In this document: positions 25,362-35,255 of the stretch, piece by piece
Position numbering within the stretch: position 1 is the first letter of the stretch
Layout: each line of letters opens with the position of its first letter
Source of the DNA: an uncultured Neglectibacter sp.
GTDB taxonomy: Bacteria; Bacillota; Clostridia; Oscillospirales; Acutalibacteraceae
Direction of reading: 5' to 3'
Assembly (NCBI GenBank): GCA_946554335.1
Contig: CAMNSA010000003.1
Coordinates: 62,001-126,000, forward strand
Length of the DNA: 64,000 nucleotides
The notes under the pieces: generated by a model
What the model was told of the DNA's origin: nothing
Seen by the model: only the letters and a program-made list of their open reading frames with translations
Database searches by the model: none
Made by a program: the position numbers and the translations under genes

Positions 25362-26414
25362 TTACTTCTTTCGGGAAACCCTGCGGTAGGACTTGGGCAG
25401 ATCGATCTCCAGGCTTTTCCCGGTACCCTCCACCACGCAGTCCAAAGGCCGCTCCGCCACATGGACGGGAATCCCCGTCTCCTGGCTGACCAGCTTATCC
25501 AGCCCCCGCAGCAGCGCGCCGCCGCCGGTGAGCATAATGCCCCGGTCGATGATGTCCGCGGCCAGCTCCGGAGGCGTCTTTTCCAGGGTGTCCTTGATAG
25601 CGTCCACCACCAGCATCACGCTGTCTCCCAAAGCCTCCCGCACCTCGTCGGCGTGGATGGTCACATTTTTCGGCAGCCCGTCTACCAGGTTCCGGCCCTT
25701 GATCTCCACAAAGGAATTGATGGTGTCCTCCGTGGGGAAGGCGGAGCCGATCTTCATCTTGATCTCCTCTGCGGTGCGCTCACCGATGAGGAGGTTATAC
25801 TTCTTCTTCACATAGGTGACGATGGCCTCGTCGAACTTGTCCCCCGCCATACGCACGGAAACCGCCGTGACGATATCTCCCAGAGAGATCACCGCCACCT
25901 CGGAGGTGCCGCCGCCGATGTCCACCACCATGCTTCCGGTGGGCTCTCCTACGGGGAGGCCAGCGCCAATGGCCGCCGCCATAGGCTCTTCGATGAGGTC
26001 CACATTGTTGGAGCCCGCCTGTCTGGCCGCGTCTTCAACGGCTCTTCTCTCCACCTCGGTAACTCCGGAGGGAATACACACCACGATCCTGGGGCGGCTC
26101 AGCGCCCCGGACTTCAGCGCCTTTTTAATGAAATATTTCAGCATGGCCGCCGTCACATCGAAGTCGGCGATCACGCCGTCCTTCAAAGGACGCACCGCCA
26201 CAATGGAGCCGGGCGTTCTGCCCAGCATCTCCTTGGCCTGCTTTCCCACGGCCAGCACCTCGTCGGTACGCACATCCACCGCCACCACGGAGGGCTCGCG
26301 CATGACGATGCCCTTGCCCCGCATGAACACCAGGGTATTGGCGGTGCCCAAGTCGATCCCTATATCCTTGGAAAACATGGAAAACATTGAAAAAAGTCCT
26401 GAAAGCCCTGCCAT
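25362..26414 (-). CDS. mreB: Rod-shape-determining actin homologue MreB
   Basis: The 350-residue actin-like ATPase forms membrane filaments that guide wall synthesis. Motifs: [14 protein letters not shown] (phosphate 1), [31 protein letters not shown] (phosphate 2) and [15 protein letters not shown] (adenosine). The N-terminal [11 protein letters not shown] stretch is amphipathic and fits membrane binding. The ATG at 26414 has an AAAGGTAG site. It heads the mreBCD-PBP2 run; a 147-base gap to mreC contains two GC-rich hairpins. Confidence 0.97.
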   Translation of the reverse strand: MAGLSGLFSMFSMFSKDIGIDLGTANTLVFMRGKGIVMREPSVVAVDVRTDEVLAVGKQAKEMLGRTPGSIVAVRPLKDGVIADFDVTAAMLKYFIKKALKSGALSRPRIVVCIPSGVTEVERRAVEDAARQAGSNNVDLIEEPMAAAIGAGLPVGEPTGSMVVDIGGGTSEVAVISLGDIVTAVSVRMAGDKFDEAIVTYVKKKYNLLIGERTAEEIKMKIGSAFPTEDTINSFVEIKGRNLVDGLPKNVTIHADEVREALGDSVMLVVDAIKDTLEKTPPELAADIIDRGIMLTGGGALLRGLDKLVSQETGIPVHVAERPLDCVVEGTGKSLEIDLPKSYRRVSRKK

Positions 26415-26614
26415 CTGAAATCTACCTTTCCGGTCCCCGCTTTGCGAAGGCCCTCCCAAAATAAAATTTTACAAAATTTTACGCTTATCCCTCAGGGCCT
26501 CTTGCCCTGAAACCCTTCTCAAAACCTCTTTTGCCCAAAGCAAAGAGCTTCAGCCTCTTTCCGGCAGAGTTCTCTGCAAAAGACAGGCGGTTTCCAAAAG
26601 AGGCCACACCCGTT

Positions 26615-26643
26615 ATTATATCCCATTTTCTCTTTTTTCTCAA
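26615..26643 (-). promoter_or_regulatory. Promoter of mreBCD-mrdA
   Basis: TTGAGA (26638-26643), a 17-base spacer and TATAAT (26615-26620) on the minus strand. The leader to mreB is about 195 bases and contains a small CAGGGC/GCCCTG hairpin and AT-rich direct repeats near the start. Confidence 0.8.
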
Positions 26644-26824
26644 CAACAAAGTTTACATAAACTTCGGAATTTTCAAAAATCCATAAGATATGCCATATTC
26701 TGTAAAATGAGACACAAGATATTCCATTTTTCGGAAATTATTATCTGGAATTATTTCCAGAAATTTTTTCTTGACCCGCCGCTTTCAGTCCTGCCCGCAC
26801 GGCCGTTTCCCGCCTCGTCTTTTC
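26644..26824. other. AT-rich gap between dut and the mreB promoter
   Basis: This stretch is much richer in A and T than its surroundings and holds no open frame of interest. A short imperfect palindrome (TCTGGAATTATTTCCAGA) near 26750 is the only visible structure. Confidence 0.5.
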
Positions 26825-27271
26825 TCAGTTGCTTCCGGTGCTGCCGAAGCCCTTTTCCCCTCGCTGTGTCTCGGAGAGGGAATCGGTCTGTCTGACCTCA
26901 AAAAGAGCCACCGGCATGACAATCAGCTGGGCAATCCGTTCCCCCGGGATCACCGTATAGGGGACCTTGCTGGAATTGCGCAGCCCCACATGGATCTCTC
27001 CCCGGTAGTCGCTGTCGATGACACCTACACCGTTGGCGACAGCGATCCCGTGCTTGACCCCCAGCCCGCTTCTGGTAAAGATCATCCCCGCGTGACCCTC
27101 CGGGATCTCCACCGCCAGGCCCGTGGGAAAAATAGCCAGCTCTCCCGGCTCGATGGTAAACTCCTTCGCGATGCAGGCGCACAGGTCATAGCCCGCGCTG
27201 CCCGGCGTTTTCCGTTCCGGAAGCACAGCTCCTTCCTTCAAGCGTTTGACAAGCAGTACCTTTTCTTCCAT
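26825..27271 (-). CDS. dut: dUTP diphosphatase
   Basis: The 148-residue trimeric enzyme hydrolyses dUTP to dUMP and keeps uracil out of DNA. All five family motifs are visible: PGSAGYDLCA (1), TRSGLGVKHGI (2), GVGVIDSDYRGEI (3), PGERIAQLIV (4) and a C-terminal RGEKGFGSTG (5). Length is typical. It stands alone, 82 bases downstream of the U32 gene in the same direction. Confidence 0.97.
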   Translation of the reverse strand: MEEKVLLVKRLKEGAVLPERKTPGSAGYDLCACIAKEFTIEPGELAIFPTGLAVEIPEGHAGMIFTRSGLGVKHGIAVANGVGVIDSDYRGEIHVGLRNSSKVPYTVIPGERIAQLIVMPVALFEVRQTDSLSETQRGEKGFGSTGSN

Positions 27272-27353
27272 TTCTCTCTTCCTTTCTCCGTCCGGTTTCC
27301 CGGGTGAAAATTTTCACGCGGGAACTCAACATTTTCCACAAGGTTTTCCACCG

Positions 27354-29426
27354 TTATTCAACACCCCGGTAAAAAAGGCCCCGAGTATAGTCGCCATCCG
27401 GTGTTTCCCCGCGAAACCAGCATGCTAAAAGCTGCCCACATTCCACAGAGTTTTCCACTGTAAAACGGAAAATGCCGAAATCCGCCGCGGAAAGCTCCCC
27501 CTCTTTCCCCAAAAGGGAGAGGGAAACGCTGTTGAGCAGCTCGATCCCTCTGCTTTCTCCGATCTTTCTGCAGACCACCGGAAACCGCTTTTTCTTCCGG
27601 TCCGTGATGTGCCCCGGCTTTTTGCAGTTCAGGCACCCCTTGGGAGAATTGGCCAGGGGGCAGTTTCTCAAAAGCATCAGCGCCTGTCGTCCGTACACCA
27701 TCACCCCTCTGGGAAGCATTCCGCCCAAGTGAGAAAGCTCTTTCCCGGTAAGCTCCATGGACACCTCGCAGGAGCAAAGGCCCAGCTTGGAGAGAAGCTC
27801 CAAACTCGCCGTGTTCGCCGCATTGAGAGAAAAGGATCCGTGTACCACTGCCCCCAGGCTCCGGGCGGTTTCCACCGCCCCCAGATTCCCGCACACCGCT
27901 TCCTGAAAGCCCAGTTCCATACGCTGGAAAAGGAGGCTTCTCACCGCATCCTCCACCCCGAACATAGCCCGGGGCAACTCCAGCAGGATCCGCTCAAAGC
28001 CCCGCTCTCTCAGGGCGAGAAGCTCTCTCGTATCCGTCTCCAGAGGAAGAGCGATGGCCTCACATTCCTTCGCCTCATCACACACCTGCTCTGCCCGGCG
28101 GAACAAGGCCCTCAGCGGCAGACGCTTCTCCCGGCGAGGAGGATGCTCCGGAAAGGAAAGGGGCTTTTCCAGAAACGGGAGCTGCTCTCTTTTCTCCCGA
28201 AGAGAAAGCAGGCCTTCCAGTGCTCTCCGGCGCAGAGAATTCAATTTTGCCACCGTGAGAGGGACGCCCTTTTCCGGCGTCTGTGCCTCTGAGAGGAAAA
28301 AGGGCGTTCCCCCTGTCTTTTTCAGCTGTTCCTCACATCTTTCCCGGCTCAACGGGGAAACCCCATCCTCCCGTTTCTCCTCGGCCCGGAAGCTTCTCCC
28401 CTTCCGGTCCCAGGCGGTCAGCCGGACGCTTCCGCCGGTCTCTTCCAGACTGAAACGGACCTCCTGACTTTTGCGCTCCTCCCGATAAAGGGCGCGCAGA
28501 GAGGAAAACACCTTTTCCGTCGCTCCCGTCACATCCTCCCGGGTGCGGATTCCGAACATTCCCGCGCCCCGCTGTCCTGTGAGATACCCCTTGGTAAAGC
28601 CGGAGCGGGAAAACACCGCCTCCAAATCTTCCAAAAGCTTTTGCGGGATCTCTTCCCCATCAGCTGCCTTCCGGCAGGCAGAGACAGCGGCGGCCACATA
28701 TTCCGGCCGCTTCATCCTGCCCTCGATCTTGGCAGAGCACACGCCTGCCGCCCAAAGCTCTTCCACCTCCTTCAAAAAGGAGAGATCCTTCAGCGACAGA
28801 TCATGCCCTGTGCCGCCAGGCGCTGAAAAGGGCAGGCGGCAGGGCTGAGCGCACATGCCCCGATTTCCGCTTCTCCCTCCCAGCATGGCGCTGAGATAGC
28901 ACTGCCCGGAAACAGACATGCAAAGCGCCCCGTGTACAAAGGCTTCCAACTGGATCCCGCAGGCCCTGTGGGCTTCTGCGATCTCCTTTAAGGACATCTC
29001 TCTGGCGAGCACCGCCCGTTTGACCCCAAGGGAGGATGCAAGCCTCAGCCCGTCCGGCGTGTGCAGGCTCATCTGCGTGGAAGCGTGCAGGGTGAGGTCC
29101 TGCGCCCGTTCCCGGATCAGTGCCAGCAGGCCCAGGTCCTGAACCAGCACCGCGTCTACAGAAAGAGAACAGAGAAACTTTACAAAATCCAGAGCCGCCA
29201 AAAGCTCTGTATCCTTCAGTAAAGTATTTACCGTAACATATACTTTTACCCCACGCCCATGGCAAAACGCCACTGCGTTTTTCAGCGCCTCCCTGCTGAA
29301 ATTCTTGGCGTTCGCCCTGGCTCCGAAGGCCTCGCCTCCCAGATAGACGGCATCCGCCCCGGAAAACACGGCGGCGCGCAGAGATTCTTCCCCGCCCGCC
29401 GGCGCCAATACTTCTATTCGATCCAT
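27354..29426 (-). CDS. U32 family peptidase with C-terminal extension
   Basis: The 690-residue protein begins with the U32 core (LAPAGGEESLRAAVFSGADAVYLGG, then VKVYVTVNT, LVQDLGLL, STQMSLHT, EAFVHGALCMSVSGQCYLSAMLGGRSGNRGMCAQPCR) and has the family cysteines in that last block. The C-terminal half is the longer DUF3656-type extension, ending with a Cys cluster CPLANSPKGCLNC. Members include RlhA, which hydroxylates 23S rRNA, and collagenase-like proteins; the long clostridial form is of uncertain role. It lies 12 bases after zapA, a neighbourhood often seen in Clostridia. Confidence 0.92.
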   Translation of the reverse strand: MDRIEVLAPAGGEESLRAAVFSGADAVYLGGEAFGARANAKNFSREALKNAVAFCHGRGVKVYVTVNTLLKDTELLAALDFVKFLCSLSVDAVLVQDLGLLALIRERAQDLTLHASTQMSLHTPDGLRLASSLGVKRAVLAREMSLKEIAEAHRACGIQLEAFVHGALCMSVSGQCYLSAMLGGRSGNRGMCAQPCRLPFSAPGGTGHDLSLKDLSFLKEVEELWAAGVCSAKIEGRMKRPEYVAAAVSACRKAADGEEIPQKLLEDLEAVFSRSGFTKGYLTGQRGAGMFGIRTREDVTGATEKVFSSLRALYREERKSQEVRFSLEETGGSVRLTAWDRKGRSFRAEEKREDGVSPLSRERCEEQLKKTGGTPFFLSEAQTPEKGVPLTVAKLNSLRRRALEGLLSLREKREQLPFLEKPLSFPEHPPRREKRLPLRALFRRAEQVCDEAKECEAIALPLETDTRELLALRERGFERILLELPRAMFGVEDAVRSLLFQRMELGFQEAVCGNLGAVETARSLGAVVHGSFSLNAANTASLELLSKLGLCSCEVSMELTGKELSHLGGMLPRGVMVYGRQALMLLRNCPLANSPKGCLNCKKPGHITDRKKKRFPVVCRKIGESRGIELLNSVSLSLLGKEGELSAADFGIFRFTVENSVECGQLLACWFRGETPDGDYTRGLFYRGVE

Positions 29427-29438
29427 GTATCCTCCGTG

Positions 29439-30125
29439 TTACTTCTTTTTTTCAAAAAAGCTTCTGAGCCCCTCTTCCTCCATCTCCGGATGGCGCAGGG
29501 GATTGCGGAGCTTCACCGGGTTCCCGGAGACCGTCCGAGGCTCTTGCTCCTTTGCCCCTTCCGGAGAACCTTCCCTCTCCTTCAGCTGCTCCCGCAGCCC
29601 TGCAAGCTCCTTTTGCAGCCTTTCGATCTCCTCCCGGTCCACGGGGTCCGCTTCCCGCTGGGGAACTTCCCGGGAGCTCAGAGCCTCTTCCAGCTCTCTG
29701 CGAAGGGTTTCCTGTTCCTTTAAGGCGATCTGCAGCCGCTCTTCTCTCGCGGCTGCCTGGACGGCCGCCTCCTTCAGAGCGGTATTCTCCTCTGAGAGGG
29801 CTTCGATCTGCTTTTTGGCCTCTTCCCCCGCCTTCGCGAGAAGCTTTTCTTTGTCCTCCTGCCAGATCTCGGCCTCTACCTCCAGCTCCTCTGCGCGCTC
29901 AGAAAACTCATTCGCCTTTTTTCCGTTCTTTTTGGCGTCGTCACAATAGCCCAAAGCCGCCGTCAAGGCCGCCGCCTCTCTGGTGATAAAGGGAGAGGCG
30001 TCCAGGATTTCCCTCATCAGCTCGCCCACCTCATTGGCCAGAGCCTGCATGTACTCTTCGCTTTCCTCAGTGATCAGGCCGCAGACAACACCGTTAATTT
30101 CCAGCCGGATGCGTCTTTTTTCCAA
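29439..30125 (-). CDS. zapA: Cell division protein ZapA with long coiled-coil tail
   Basis: The first 75 residues match ZapA (RRIRLEINGVVCGLITEES, YMQALANEVGELMREILD, ALTAALGYCDDA), a small FtsZ-bundling protein. The remaining 150 residues form a long Glu/Lys/Leu/Arg coiled coil and a basic end, longer than classic ZapA but common in Clostridia. The start is a TTG at 30125 with a GGAAAGGAAG site; an open frame runs on upstream to 30440 but crosses the promoter at 30204-30232, so it is not used. Confidence 0.85.
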   Translation of the reverse strand: MEKRRIRLEINGVVCGLITEESEEYMQALANEVGELMREILDASPFITREAAALTAALGYCDDAKKNGKKANEFSERAEELEVEAEIWQEDKEKLLAKAGEEAKKQIEALSEENTALKEAAVQAAAREERLQIALKEQETLRRELEEALSSREVPQREADPVDREEIERLQKELAGLREQLKEREGSPEGAKEQEPRTVSGNPVKLRNPLRHPEMEEEGLRSFFEKKK

Positions 30126-30203
30126 AGCTTCTCTTCCTTTCCACCAGCCGGAAAACGGCTCAGCCGCCCGGTCTATGTCTTTTGTGCTTCCAGTATGTTT
30201 AAT

Positions 30204-30232
30204 ATTATAAGGCAAAAACGGTCTCAAAGCAA
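30204..30232 (-). promoter_or_regulatory. Promoter of zapA-U32
   Basis: TTGCTT (30227-30232), a 17-base spacer and TATAAT (30204-30209) on the minus strand, about 80 bases upstream of the TTG start. The 533-base gap between zapA and glgP also holds the RNA candidate and the glgP promoter. Confidence 0.7.
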
Positions 30233-30313
30233 AGAATTTTCGCCCTTTCCCCGGAAATTTTTCCAAATTTTCCTCTCTCTCAGGAAGATTTCTGAGATCT
30301 GCGCCTTTTTTCA

Positions 30314-30496
30314 TTGTGTTTTTTCTGTCCCTATGATAAAATAACAACATCGGCGCCGCTGTTATTACAAAGATCCCCCGGCCTGTGAAACGGGCCGCTT
30401 TTGCCGGCGCAGAAGACCGGGTTTCTTCATTCGCATCCAAAAAACAGCGGCTTGGGCTATGGATTGGCGGTTCCCGCGCCTTCGGGCCGTTTTTTG
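30314..30496 (+). ncRNA. Candidate structured small RNA between zapA and glgP
   Basis: A promoter-like TTGTGT (30314-30319), 17-base spacer, TAAAAT (30337-30342) is followed by about 150 bases with clear secondary structure and no open frame. A 9-bp long-range stem (30355-30363 with 30443-30451) closes a loop containing CGGCC/GGCCG and AGAAGA/TTCTTC hairpins, and the segment ends in a GC stem (CGG..CCCG / CGGGCCG) followed by T6 at about 30490-30495. This is the layout of a small RNA or leader riboswitch. It matches no RNA class I can name. The glgP promoter lies further downstream, so it is probably not the glgP leader. Confidence 0.45.
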
Positions 30497-30554
30497 GTGC
30501 TTTCCTTGTAAATACTGCCTAAATATTCCCTTTCAGCTTTTTTCTTTCTTACGA

Positions 30555-30583
30555 TTGTTTTAGCGCGTTTTTTAGTGTATAAT
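30555..30583 (+). promoter_or_regulatory. Promoter of glgP
   Basis: TTGTTT (30555-30560), a 17-base spacer and TATAAT (30578-30583), about 70 bases upstream of the glgP start codon. Confidence 0.8.
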
Positions 30584-30658
30584 GCACGGGCAGGGAGATG
30601 AATATGCCCTTTATTTCTTGATTATCATGTGATTATTCACATATTTGGAGGCTTTTTT

Positions 30659-33103
30659 ATGGATTACAAGATGACTGTTCCAGAAATCCGGGAAGCCATA
30701 CAGGAAAGGCTTGCCCACTCCTTCGGCGTCTCTTTGGAAAACGCCACCAACGAGGAATATTATAAAGCCGTCGTACACATTGTGCGGGAGATCCTCACCA
30801 GGGGCCGGGCGGAATTCGTGGCAAACGCGGAAAAATCAAAGACGAAGCAGATCTACTATCTGTGCATGGAGTTCCTTTTGGGGCGCTCTCTGCGCAACAA
30901 CCTGTTTAACCTGGGCTTAGAGGAAAATTTCCGGAAAGCCCTGGCAGGTCTCAATATCAAGCTGGAGTCTCTGTATGAGCAGGAGCCGGACGCCGGCTTA
31001 GGGAACGGAGGCCTTGGAAGGCTTGCCGCCTGTTTTCTGGACGGCCTGGCCACCCAGGGGTATCCCGCCATGGGATATTCCCTTCGATATGAGTACGGCA
31101 TCTTCCGCCAAAAGCTGGTAGACGGCTGGCAGACAGAACTGCCGGACTTCTGGCTGCCCGGCGGCAGCGCCTGGCTGCAGCAGGTCCCGGAGAATTCTGT
31201 AGAGGTCCATTTTGACGGCCATATCGAAGAGCAGTGGCACGACGGCTATCACTCCGTGCGCCACAGAGACGCCACCTGTGTCACCGCGGTGCCCTATGAC
31301 CTGTGCGTCTCCGGCATGGACGGCAAGGGCATCAGCCTGCTGCGGATCTGGAAGGCGGAAAACAACAAATTTGACATGAGCCTGTTTAACGGCGGCAACT
31401 ATATGCGAGCCATGGAGCAGCAAGCCATGGCGGAGGTCATCACCAAGGTGCTGTATCCGGAGGACAACCACACCGACGGTAAGCTTCTGCGCCTTTCTCA
31501 GCAGTATTTCCTGGTTTCCGCCTCCATTCAGGACATCATCCGCCGCCACCTGTTTACCCACAGCTCTTTGGACGACCTGCCGGAGCTGGCCGCCATCCAC
31601 CTCAACGACACCCATCCCGTTCTGGCGATTCCTGAAATGATGCGGGTCATGCTGGACGAGTGCGGATACGGCTGGGACGACGCCTGGCGGATCGTAAAGA
31701 GCACCATCGCCTACACCAACCACACCGTGATGAGCGAGGCTTTGGAAAGCTGGAGCATCGACCTGTTCAAGATGCGCCTGCCCAGGATCTATCAGATCGT
31801 GGAGGAGATCGACCGGCGCTTCTGGGAAGAGATGCGTCAAAAGGGCGTGGAGGAAGGAAAGATTTACCGCATGGCCCCCATCAGCGAGGGCTATGTGAAG
31901 ATGGCCAATCTGGCCGTCATCGGCTCTCACAATGTCAACGGCGTTTCCGCCCTGCACAGCGATATTTTGAAAAACGATCTGTTCCACGACTTCTATGTGG
32001 AAGAGCCTCAGAAGTTCACCAATGTGACCAACGGCATCGCCCATCGCCGCTGGCTCAATCAGGCGAACCCGAAGCTCGCCTCCCTGATCACGGAGCTCAC
32101 CGGACCCGGCTATATCCATGACGCCGGAAAGCTTTCTGAGCTTCTGCGCTTCCAGGACGACGCCTCCGTATTGGAGCGCCTGAAGAAGATCAAGCGGGAG
32201 AACAAGGAGCGCCTTGCCGAATACCTGAAAAAAACGCAGAACGAGTCTGTGAACCCGGACTCCATTTTCGATGTACAGGTAAAGCGCCTTCACGAATATA
32301 AGCGTCAGCACATGAACGCGTTGAACATTCTTGCCACCTACCAGTGGCTACTGGAGAACCCCAACGCCGATTTCACCCCACACACCTATTTCTTCGGCGC
32401 CAAGGCAGCCCCGGGGTATTATCTTGCCAAGCAGATCATCCAATTTATCGTGATGCTTGCCAAAACGATCAACAGCGATCCCAGAGTGAACAAAAAGCTC
32501 AGGGTGGTCTTTGTGGAAAACTACTGCGTCACTTGGGCGGAGCTGCTCACCCCCGCGGCGGAGATCAGCGAACAGATCTCCCTGGCAGGCACAGAGGCCT
32601 CCGGCACCAGCAATATGAAGTTTATGATCAACGGCGCCGTTACCCTGGGTACGCTGGACGGTGCCAATGTGGAGATCCACGAGGCGGTGGGAGATCAGAA
32701 TATCATTCTGTTCGGCATGACGGCCTCTCAGGTGGAAGAGCTGAAGCGCTCCGGTTATCAGCCGCAGATGCACTATCAGAACAATCCCACGATCCGCAAG
32801 GCCATGGACACCCTTCGTTCCGGGCTGATGGGCCAGCAGTTCGAGGATGTTTTCAACACCCTCACCCGCGAGGACCGGTATATGGCATTCGCCGATTTCG
32901 ACGCTTACTCCCAGGCCCAGAAGCGGGCGCAGGAGCTCTACCGGGATGAAAAGGGCTGGAATAAAACGTCTCTGGCCAATATTGCCTGTGCCGGGCGCTT
33001 TGCCGCTGACCGGTCTATCCGCGACTATGCCGGAAACATCTGGCACGCGTCCCCTGTGCCCCCGGCCAAAAACCTGGAGGCCACGGCAAGGCGGAAAAAG
33101 TAA
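30659..33103 (+). CDS. glgP: Glycogen/starch alpha-glucan phosphorylase
   Basis: The 814-residue GT35 enzyme cuts alpha-1,4-glucan with phosphate to give glucose-1-phosphate. Visible motifs: QIYYLCMEFLLGRSL, EPDAGLGNGGLGRLAACFLD (near residue 115), LNDTHP, RRWLNQANP, VQVKRLHEYKRQ and the pyridoxal-phosphate site GTSNMKFMINGA with K654. Length is typical. The ATG at 30659 has a GGAGG site. A GH13 enzyme follows 120 bases later, consistent with storage-glucan or maltodextrin use. Confidence 0.97.
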   Translation: MDYKMTVPEIREAIQERLAHSFGVSLENATNEEYYKAVVHIVREILTRGRAEFVANAEKSKTKQIYYLCMEFLLGRSLRNNLFNLGLEENFRKALAGLNIKLESLYEQEPDAGLGNGGLGRLAACFLDGLATQGYPAMGYSLRYEYGIFRQKLVDGWQTELPDFWLPGGSAWLQQVPENSVEVHFDGHIEEQWHDGYHSVRHRDATCVTAVPYDLCVSGMDGKGISLLRIWKAENNKFDMSLFNGGNYMRAMEQQAMAEVITKVLYPEDNHTDGKLLRLSQQYFLVSASIQDIIRRHLFTHSSLDDLPELAAIHLNDTHPVLAIPEMMRVMLDECGYGWDDAWRIVKSTIAYTNHTVMSEALESWSIDLFKMRLPRIYQIVEEIDRRFWEEMRQKGVEEGKIYRMAPISEGYVKMANLAVIGSHNVNGVSALHSDILKNDLFHDFYVEEPQKFTNVTNGIAHRRWLNQANPKLASLITELTGPGYIHDAGKLSELLRFQDDASVLERLKKIKRENKERLAEYLKKTQNESVNPDSIFDVQVKRLHEYKRQHMNALNILATYQWLLENPNADFTPHTYFFGAKAAPGYYLAKQIIQFIVMLAKTINSDPRVNKKLRVVFVENYCVTWAELLTPAAEISEQISLAGTEASGTSNMKFMINGAVTLGTLDGANVEIHEAVGDQNIILFGMTASQVEELKRSGYQPQMHYQNNPTIRKAMDTLRSGLMGQQFEDVFNTLTREDRYMAFADFDAYSQAQKRAQELYRDEKGWNKTSLANIACAGRFAADRSIRDYAGNIWHASPVPPAKNLEATARRKK

Positions 33104-33149
33104 GCTTTTCCGGTCTTATCGATTTTTTCTCACAGGTTTAAACAGATTT

Positions 33150-33177
33150 CGCGGGCCCCGAAAGGGTCCCGCGTTTC
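33150..33177 (+). terminator. Possible terminator between glgP and the GH13 gene
   Basis: A 9-bp stem with GAAA-type loop (CGCGGGCCC / GGGTCCCGCG) followed by TTTCTCTGTTT. The U tract is broken, so read-through into the next gene is likely. Confidence 0.5.
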
Positions 33178-33222
33178 TCTGTTTGGAAAGTCTCATAGAC
33201 GAAAGAAAAGGAGGCCACAGCC

Positions 33223-35133
33223 ATGTTTTATTCCAGAGATAAGAGATTCCGGGACCCTGTCGGCGCAGTCCCCGATGGAAAGAAGATCCATTTCCGCATC
33301 ACCCTCCCCAGAGAGCTCTCCTGCTCTGAGGCCTGCCTTGTCATTGAGCAGGAGCGGGGAGAAACCTTTTGCCAGGGAATGTTCTGGTGCGGGATGAACG
33401 GGGAAGACAAGGAGTGGTGGGAGTGCCACTTTACTCCGGAGCAGCCTGGCCTCTACTTCTACCATTTTGAATGTATGACCCTGCGGGGCCGTCTGCGCCT
33501 TTCCCGGGGCTTCGGCGGAGCGGGCGTGTTTGGCGGAACGGACCGGTGGCAGCTCACCGTATACAAAAAGGAGTTTCACACGCCGGACTGGCTTTCCGGC
33601 GGCGTGATGTACCAGATCTTCCCGGACCGCTTCTTCTCCTCCAAAACCCCCAAGCAAGGCGTCCCCTCTGACCGGGAATTTCATGACAGCTGGAATGAGC
33701 AGCCCAACTGGAAGCCAAACGCCCAGGGGCGGGTCACCAACCTGGACTTTTTCGGGGGCGACCTGCGGGGGATCGAGGAAAAGCTTTCCTATCTCCGGGA
33801 TCTGGGCGTCACCTGCATCTACTGCAACCCCATATTTGAGGCCCATTCTAACCATCGGTATGACACGGCGGACTATTCCAAGATCGACCCTCTGCTGGGC
33901 AGCGAGGAGGACTTTGTCTCCCTGTGCAGGAAAGCCGGGGAATACGGGATCCGCGTGGTGATCGACGGGGTGTTCAGCCACACCGGCAGCGACAGCGTCT
34001 ATTTCAACAGGCAAAACCGCTATCCGGGCCCGGGCGCCTATCAGTCTCAGGAATCTCCCTATTATCCCTGGTACAGCTTTTCTCATTGGCCGGACTCCTA
34101 CGACTGCTGGTGGAATTTCGATACCCTGCCCAATGTGCGGGAGTTGGAGCCCAACTACAACAACTACATCAACGGCGAAAACGGGATCGTCCGGAAATGG
34201 CTGCGGGCGGGGGCCTCAGGCTGGCGGCTGGATGTGGCCGATGAGCTTCCCGATGAATTTATCGACCATCTCTCTCAGGCGGCAAAAGAGGAATTTCCCG
34301 ACGCCCTGGTGCTGGGGGAGGTCTGGGAGGACGCCTCCAACAAGACGGCCTACGGGATCCGCCGCCGGTATCTTCTGGGCGGACAGCTGGACACCGTGAT
34401 GAATTATCCCTTCCGGGACGCCGTGCTGGGATTTCTTTTGGGAGAGCCCTCTTTCCGGTTTTTCGAGACGGTGGAGGGGATCCTGGAAAATTACCCCCCC
34501 CAGTGCATCCGGCTGCTGATGAATCACATCGGCACTCATGACACAGAGCGGGCGATCACTGTTCTCAGCGGAGAACCTGCGGGACAGAACGGGCGGGAAT
34601 GGCAAAGCGCCCACAGCCTCTCCCCTCAGCAGAGGGCGTTGGGGGTAAAGCGGATGAAGCTCGCCTCCCTTTTGCAGTTTACCCTGCCGGGCGTGCCCTG
34701 TATCTATTACGGCGATGAGGCGGGAGTAGAGGGGTATAAGGATCCCTTTAACCGCGCTCCCTTCCCCTGGGGAAAGGAAAATAAGGATCTGCTTTCCTGG
34801 TACCGCGCTTTGGGCGCTCTTCGCCGGGAATATCGTTCCATCTTAGCCGAGGGCGAGTTTCTTCCCCTTTCCTCCGAAGAGGGAGATCTGCTTTCCTATT
34901 GTCGGCAAACCGTGAAAAACGGGAAAAGGGAAAGCCTTTTGGTGGCCGTCAACCGCGGCTCTTCTCCTGTCCGGCTGCCTGAGCTCCCCTTCCGGTTACA
35001 GGCGGGAACGCCTCTGCTGGGCGGGCTGCCCTCTCCCGAAAGCGAGCTTCCCCCGTTTGGCTTTTTGCTGACGGCCTTTTCTGAACCGGAAGATACTCTC
35101 GACAGGGAAAAGGGTCTTGACATTTCGGAATAG
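33223..35133 (+). CDS. GH13 alpha-amylase family glucanohydrolase (neopullulanase/maltogenic type)
   Basis: The 636-residue cytoplasmic enzyme (no signal peptide) has an N-terminal beta domain (residues 1-120) like the starch-binding module of cyclomaltodextrinases, then the GH13 barrel. The conserved regions are DGVFSHTG (I), GWRLDVADE with nucleophile D337 (II), GEVWED with acid/base E366 (III) and HIGTHDTER with D440 (IV). The C-terminal beta domain ends near residue 630. It likely cleaves or rearranges small alpha-glucans that feed glgP. An AAGGAGG site precedes the ATG. Whether it acts on pullulan, cyclodextrin or branched dextrins is not clear. Confidence 0.93.
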   Translation: MFYSRDKRFRDPVGAVPDGKKIHFRITLPRELSCSEACLVIEQERGETFCQGMFWCGMNGEDKEWWECHFTPEQPGLYFYHFECMTLRGRLRLSRGFGGAGVFGGTDRWQLTVYKKEFHTPDWLSGGVMYQIFPDRFFSSKTPKQGVPSDREFHDSWNEQPNWKPNAQGRVTNLDFFGGDLRGIEEKLSYLRDLGVTCIYCNPIFEAHSNHRYDTADYSKIDPLLGSEEDFVSLCRKAGEYGIRVVIDGVFSHTGSDSVYFNRQNRYPGPGAYQSQESPYYPWYSFSHWPDSYDCWWNFDTLPNVRELEPNYNNYINGENGIVRKWLRAGASGWRLDVADELPDEFIDHLSQAAKEEFPDALVLGEVWEDASNKTAYGIRRRYLLGGQLDTVMNYPFRDAVLGFLLGEPSFRFFETVEGILENYPPQCIRLLMNHIGTHDTERAITVLSGEPAGQNGREWQSAHSLSPQQRALGVKRMKLASLLQFTLPGVPCIYYGDEAGVEGYKDPFNRAPFPWGKENKDLLSWYRALGALRREYRSILAEGEFLPLSSEEGDLLSYCRQTVKNGKRESLLVAVNRGSSPVRLPELPFRLQAGTPLLGGLPSPESELPPFGFLLTAFSEPEDTLDREKGLDISE

Positions 35134-35178
35134 TTCTTCTATAATAGTGAGGCTGTGAGGGAACTTTCCCTCAGCCAT

Positions 35179-35231
<53 letters not shown>

Positions 35232-35255
<24 letters not shown>

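Noticed and set aside
24399-26390. Plus-strand frame of about 660 codons across mreC and mreB
   Set aside because: Overlaps two certain genes and an intergenic gap on the other strand; no motif.
30126-30440. N-terminal extension of zapA by 105 codons
   Set aside because: The extension crosses a good promoter (30204-30232), has no family similarity, and the TTG at 30125 has a strong ribosome site.
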